DNA of 64,000 nucleotides. It comes from Fischerella thermalis PCC 7521 (GTDB lineage Bacteria; Cyanobacteriota; Cyanobacteriia; Cyanobacteriales; Nostocaceae). Below, one piece after another: positions 61,102 through 64,000 of this stretch. How positions within the stretch are numbered: position 1 is the stretch's first letter; every line of letters begins with the position of its first letter. Position numbers and translations under genes: made by a program. Where the stretch lies: positions 1 to 64,000 of the forward strand of contig NZ_AJLL01000098.1 in assembly GCF_000317225.1 (NCBI RefSeq). The letters are read 5' to 3'. The notes beneath the pieces are model-generated. The model did no database searches, had not been told where the DNA came from, and was given only the letters and a program-made list of their open reading frames with translations.

Positions 61102-61230
61102 TGGTTGGTGGTTGGTGGGTAGTCAGTAATGGGGAAGTGAGGAGTCTGAAGAGAGTGAGGACAGGGAAGACAAGGGGGAGAGTGAGGAAATAACCACCAA
61201 CAACCAACGACCAACAACTAACCACTAACA
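61102..61230. repeat. GGTTGGTGGTT ... AACCACCAACAACC repeat region upstream of ftsI
   Basis: GGTTGGTGG units at the left (61106-61120) face ACCACCAACAACCAACGACC at the right, around a purine-rich centre. A long imperfect inverted repeat of seven-base units ends just before the ftsI ATG. Confidence 0.65.
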
Positions 61231-61237
61231 AACAAAT

Positions 61238-63064
61238 ATGCAAAAATCCCCCAGTAGAAGGAGATTGAGAAAGTCTCGGAAGGTAGAATCACCAAAGCGA
61301 GAGGGTCAAAAAAAAAGACGAAGGTTTTTACCCTCGTTTAATTTTAATAGCCAACCGCAAACACCCAACATTAAAACTCGGCTTTTGATAGTCTGGGGTG
61401 TATTAGTTGCTGCTGGATTGGGGCTAGGTATGAATTTGTATAATTTACAAATTGTACAAGGACCAAAGCTGAAGGAAAAAGCGCGAAACCAACAAATGGT
61501 AAATTTGCGCCCTTTTGTACCTCGTCGTCAAATAATAGACCGTAATCGAACTGTACTGGCTATAGACCGACCAGTGTACACTGTTTACGCTCATCCCAAA
61601 CTATTTAATAAATCTAATCAAGAAATTGCCAAATTACTAGCCCCAATAGTAGATAAGGACGTCACTGAATTAAAGAATAAATTTGACAATAAAAAAAGTG
61701 GTATTCTACTGGCATCGGCAATGCCTGAAGAAATAGCCAATCGCATTTTTGCATTGCGCCTCAATGGTTTAGAGTTGATTCAAAAATACTCTCGATTTTA
61801 TCCACAACAAGATTTAGTGGCGGAGGTAGTAGGGTATGTTAATCTTGATCGTCGGGGTCAGGCAGGTGTGGAATATAGTCAGGAAAAGTTATTAGAACGT
61901 TCTGTCCAAGCAGTACGTTTGAGTCGGACTGGTAACGGTTCTTTGATGCCAGATTATGCTCCGGATGGTTTTCCCTATTCTGATGATCTACAACTACAAT
62001 TGACTATTGATAGCCGCTTGCAACGAATTGCTCGTGCTGCACTCAAACAACAAATGGATAAGTATAGTGCCAAGCGTGGGGCGGTGATTATTATGGATGC
62101 TTGGGATGGTTCTTTACTAGCCTTAGCTTCTTTGCCTACCTACAATCCCAATGAGTATTCCAAAGCCGATATTTCGCTGTTTAAAAACTGGACTGTAGCG
62201 GATCTTTATGAACCTGGTTCTACCTTCAAACCTTTGAATGTAGCGATCGCTCTAGAAAATGGTGTCATTACAGCCAATGATACTTTTAACGACCCCGGTT
62301 ATATTCAAGTAGGCGATCGCACAATCAAAAATGCTGAGAACAAAAGTTACGGACGTATCAATATTGCCCAGATTCTCCAACATTCCAGTAACATCGGCAT
62401 GGTGCAGATTATTCAACGTTTGCAGCCTTCTATTTATTACGGTTGGTTAGAAAAACTGGGACTAGGACAAGCTGTATCTACAGATTTACCCTTCGTTGTA
62501 GCCAGTCAACTCAAAAGTCAAGAAAAATTTATTACCTTACCGATTGAACCGGCAACAACTTCTTTTGGTCAAGGCTTTTCCTTAACACCGTTGCAACTAG
62601 TACAAATGCACGGAGCTTTAGCCAATGGTGGTAAATTAGTCACACCCCATGTAGTTAAGGGTCTGGTTGATAGCAAAAATCAGATGCACTATACACCAAC
62701 AAGACCCGCACCACGGCAAATTTTTTCATCCATCACCGCCCAACAAGTAGTAGAAATGATGGAAACTGTTGTTGCTGATGGCAGTGGCAAAGCATCACAA
62801 ATTCCGGGTTATCGCATTGCTGGTAAAACTGGTACAGCCCAAAAAGCTAGTAGTTCAGGTGGTTATATTAGCGGTGCCAGAATAACCAGCTTTGTAGGCA
62901 TATTACCAGTAGAAGCACCCAGGTATGTAGTATTAGCCTTAGTAGATGAACCAAAAGGTGCAAACGCATATGGTGGTACTGTCGCCGCACCAATTGCCAA
63001 AGCAGTCATGGAAGCATTAATTACCATAGAACAACTCCCACCAAGCCAGGCAATTAGACAATAG
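61238..63064 (+). CDS. ftsI: peptidoglycan D,D-transpeptidase FtsI (PBP3)
   Basis: The septal peptidoglycan transpeptidase. The 608-residue protein has a basic cytoplasmic head (about 1-46), a membrane anchor (LLIVWGVLVAAGLGLGMNLY, about 49-68), a PBP dimer/pedestal domain and a C-terminal transpeptidase with S328 in P-G-S-T-F-K-P, S383-S-N385, and the K-T-G-T-A-Q box near residue 530. It lies 149 bases after the FtsL-like gene, separated by repeat DNA, so it is likely a divisome pair. Confidence 0.95.
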   Translation: MQKSPSRRRLRKSRKVESPKREGQKKRRRFLPSFNFNSQPQTPNIKTRLLIVWGVLVAAGLGLGMNLYNLQIVQGPKLKEKARNQQMVNLRPFVPRRQIIDRNRTVLAIDRPVYTVYAHPKLFNKSNQEIAKLLAPIVDKDVTELKNKFDNKKSGILLASAMPEEIANRIFALRLNGLELIQKYSRFYPQQDLVAEVVGYVNLDRRGQAGVEYSQEKLLERSVQAVRLSRTGNGSLMPDYAPDGFPYSDDLQLQLTIDSRLQRIARAALKQQMDKYSAKRGAVIIMDAWDGSLLALASLPTYNPNEYSKADISLFKNWTVADLYEPGSTFKPLNVAIALENGVITANDTFNDPGYIQVGDRTIKNAENKSYGRINIAQILQHSSNIGMVQIIQRLQPSIYYGWLEKLGLGQAVSTDLPFVVASQLKSQEKFITLPIEPATTSFGQGFSLTPLQLVQMHGALANGGKLVTPHVVKGLVDSKNQMHYTPTRPAPRQIFSSITAQQVVEMMETVVADGSGKASQIPGYRIAGKTGTAQKASSSGGYISGARITSFVGILPVEAPRYVVLALVDEPKGANAYGGTVAAPIAKAVMEALITIEQLPPSQAIRQ

Positions 63065-63134
63065 TCAATGGTAGGTTGCTTGTCGTTTGTTGGTGGTTAT
63101 TCACTACCTACTCCTCACACCCCCCACACTCCAC

Positions 63135-63175
63135 GCCAGTTGCTCTTTGTTGGAAACCAACAAAACCGCACTGGC
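63135..63175. repeat. long two-step hairpin
   Basis: GCCAGT-T-GC pairs with GCACTGGC outside, and TTTGTTGG pairs with CCAACAAA around an AAA loop inside. About 16 bp of stem with a small internal bulge. Located about 70 bases after ftsI, it could terminate the ftsI transcript. Confidence 0.6.
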
Positions 63176-63201
63176 TCCCCCACCTCCCATAATACCCACT
63201 C

Positions 63202-63390
63202 CCTGACGGGGTGACAAAGCGGCTGAAGCAGAGAAAATAGAGGAGTGTGACCGTTCAAATCCTACCCTTGCAATAGATAAAAATACCCTTTGGCAATTTT
63301 CAATCCTTCCTTTTGATAGAGATAAATGAAATGTATTTGAGTTGAATGGAAAGTATAACAGCGCCCCGATACACAGGTCACCCCGTCAGG
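63202..63390. mobile_element. possible MITE with 14-bp terminal inverted repeats
   Basis: Perfect 14-bp arms CCTGACGGGGTGAC (63202-63215) and GTCACCCCGTCAGG (63377-63390) enclose 161 bases without a coding frame. Total size and structure fit a miniature inverted-repeat element. No convincing target-site duplication was found, so this may be only a repeat. Confidence 0.45.
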
Positions 63391-63612
63391 AGATACGCTT
63401 AACTCCCTCCTCTAGCCTGCTCAAGGTAGAGCAAAAAACTATCTTCCTCTTTGTGTCTTAGTGTCTTAGTGTTTCAAAAATTCTTTATTTCACCACAAAG
63501 ACACCAAGAAAAACCTATTTCCACAACCTCCCTCCTCTTACCAAAGAGAGTCTTGGGGTGGAGATTTAAAGATTCATACCACACGTTTATTGCATAAATT
63601 AGGGGTAATACA

Positions 63613-64000
63613 ATGGAAAATATTAACGCAGCAAAAATGACAGAGCGTTACTGCGCTTTAACTATCGGAATTCTCTATCTCATTTTAGGCCTGGCTGGAT
63701 TTATACCAGCTTTTGTTTCATTACCAGGGACAACAGCATCTTATATTCCTCCTGATGTCGCTCCTGGGGCCTATTCTGCGGGATTTGGTTACATATTTGG
63801 ACTTTTTCCCACTAATTTTTTGCATAACCTTGTACGCTGTGCAGTGGGTTTGTTAGGAATTGCTTGCTATACGAGTTCCACCAGTGCGCGACTTTTCAAC
63901 GCCACTTTTGCAGTTGCTTATATTATCATCGCCATCATGGGATTACTGCCCTTTGGTAAGACGATGTTTGGCTTAATGCCTCTGTTTGGTAACAATGTTT
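63613..64000 (+). CDS. DUF4383 membrane protein, N-terminal part (cut by right edge)
   Basis: 129 codons from the ATG at 63613 to the window end, still open. The sequence has four hydrophobic stretches (ALTIGILYLILGLAGFIPAF; GYIFGLFPTNFLHNLVRCAV; GLLGIACYTS; FAVAYIIIAIMGLLPFG). GLFPTNFLHNLVR matches the DUF4383 signature (L-F-P-V-N-x-x-H-N). These small integral membrane proteins are frequent in cyanobacteria and actinobacteria, with unknown role. Confidence 0.8.
   Translation, partial: MENINAAKMTERYCALTIGILYLILGLAGFIPAFVSLPGTTASYIPPDVAPGAYSAGFGYIFGLFPTNFLHNLVRCAVGLLGIACYTSSTSARLFNATFAVAYIIIAIMGLLPFGKTMFGLMPLFGNNV

Larger units (their letters stand above)
63065..63612. other. repeat-rich gap with two separate elements
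   Basis: 548 bases. It contains a seven-base repeat run (63083-63110), a long hairpin (63135-63175) and a MITE-like pair of 14-bp inverted repeats (63202-63390). No gene is supportable. Confidence 0.55.

Overview
The window looks like chromosome of a filamentous, probably heterocyst-forming cyanobacterium (Nostocales-like). The evidence is the many HIP1 octamers (GCGATCGC), the phycobiliprotein lyase CpcT, a phosphoribulokinase homologue, a KaiB-domain protein, an AMIN-domain protein, and dense low-complexity repeats of about seven bases (TTGACCA, GGTGGTT and GGGGAGG types) in almost every intergenic gap. The species cannot be fixed from the sequence alone. No transposase, phage, CRISPR array or rRNA was seen. 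Two tRNA genes are present, Gln(TTG) and Leu(CAA).

Layout. Positions 1-23300 are mostly housekeeping genes with mixed strands: a truncated FAD monooxygenase at the left edge, cpcT, a methyltransferase, a phosphoribulokinase paralogue, radC, a bifunctional NAD(P)HX repair enzyme carrying repeat-derived peptide insertions, a truncated Kir potassium-channel relic, efp, accB, an ArsR regulator, GerMN and DUF2993 proteins, proS, a PlsC-like acyltransferase, a Uma2 protein, a KaiB-domain fusion, a PilT ATPase, wecB, and a Wzc-like tyrosine autokinase.

Positions 24692-32657 hold a compact plus-strand RiPP cluster of the lasso-peptide type. It encodes a PqqD-like recognition protein (B1), a transglutaminase-like leader protease (B2), an asparagine-synthetase-like cyclase (C), two different precursor peptides, an HPr-kinase-like protein, an ABC exporter and a nucleotidyltransferase-like protein. 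The two precursors align without gaps for 36 residues (YxxPxL leader motif, Thr20, Asp30, then F-x-F-F). They then diverge into unusually long tails, each with two cysteines. This is the best candidate for an undescribed system in the window.

Positions 32676-55430 are one minus-strand surface-polysaccharide locus of about 22.7 kb: a WecG/TagA-type transferase, the Wzm/Wzt ABC exporter, many GT4 and GT2 glycosyltransferases, a HAD-domain protein, UDP-galactopyranose mutase (Glf) next to a GlfT2-like galactofuranosyltransferase, two methyltransferases and an O-antigen-polymerase-like membrane protein. The gene set predicts a galactofuranose-containing glycan exported by an ABC transporter. wecB and the Wzc-like gene upstream probably serve the same envelope chemistry.

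Positions 55900-64000 are sparse and AT-rich: a small basic protein, tRNA-Leu, an AMIN/beta-lactamase-fold protein, a small conserved-looking protein, a tiny Thr/Pro-rich lipoprotein, an FtsL-like protein followed by ftsI, a MITE-like element, and the start of a DUF4383 membrane protein cut by the right edge.
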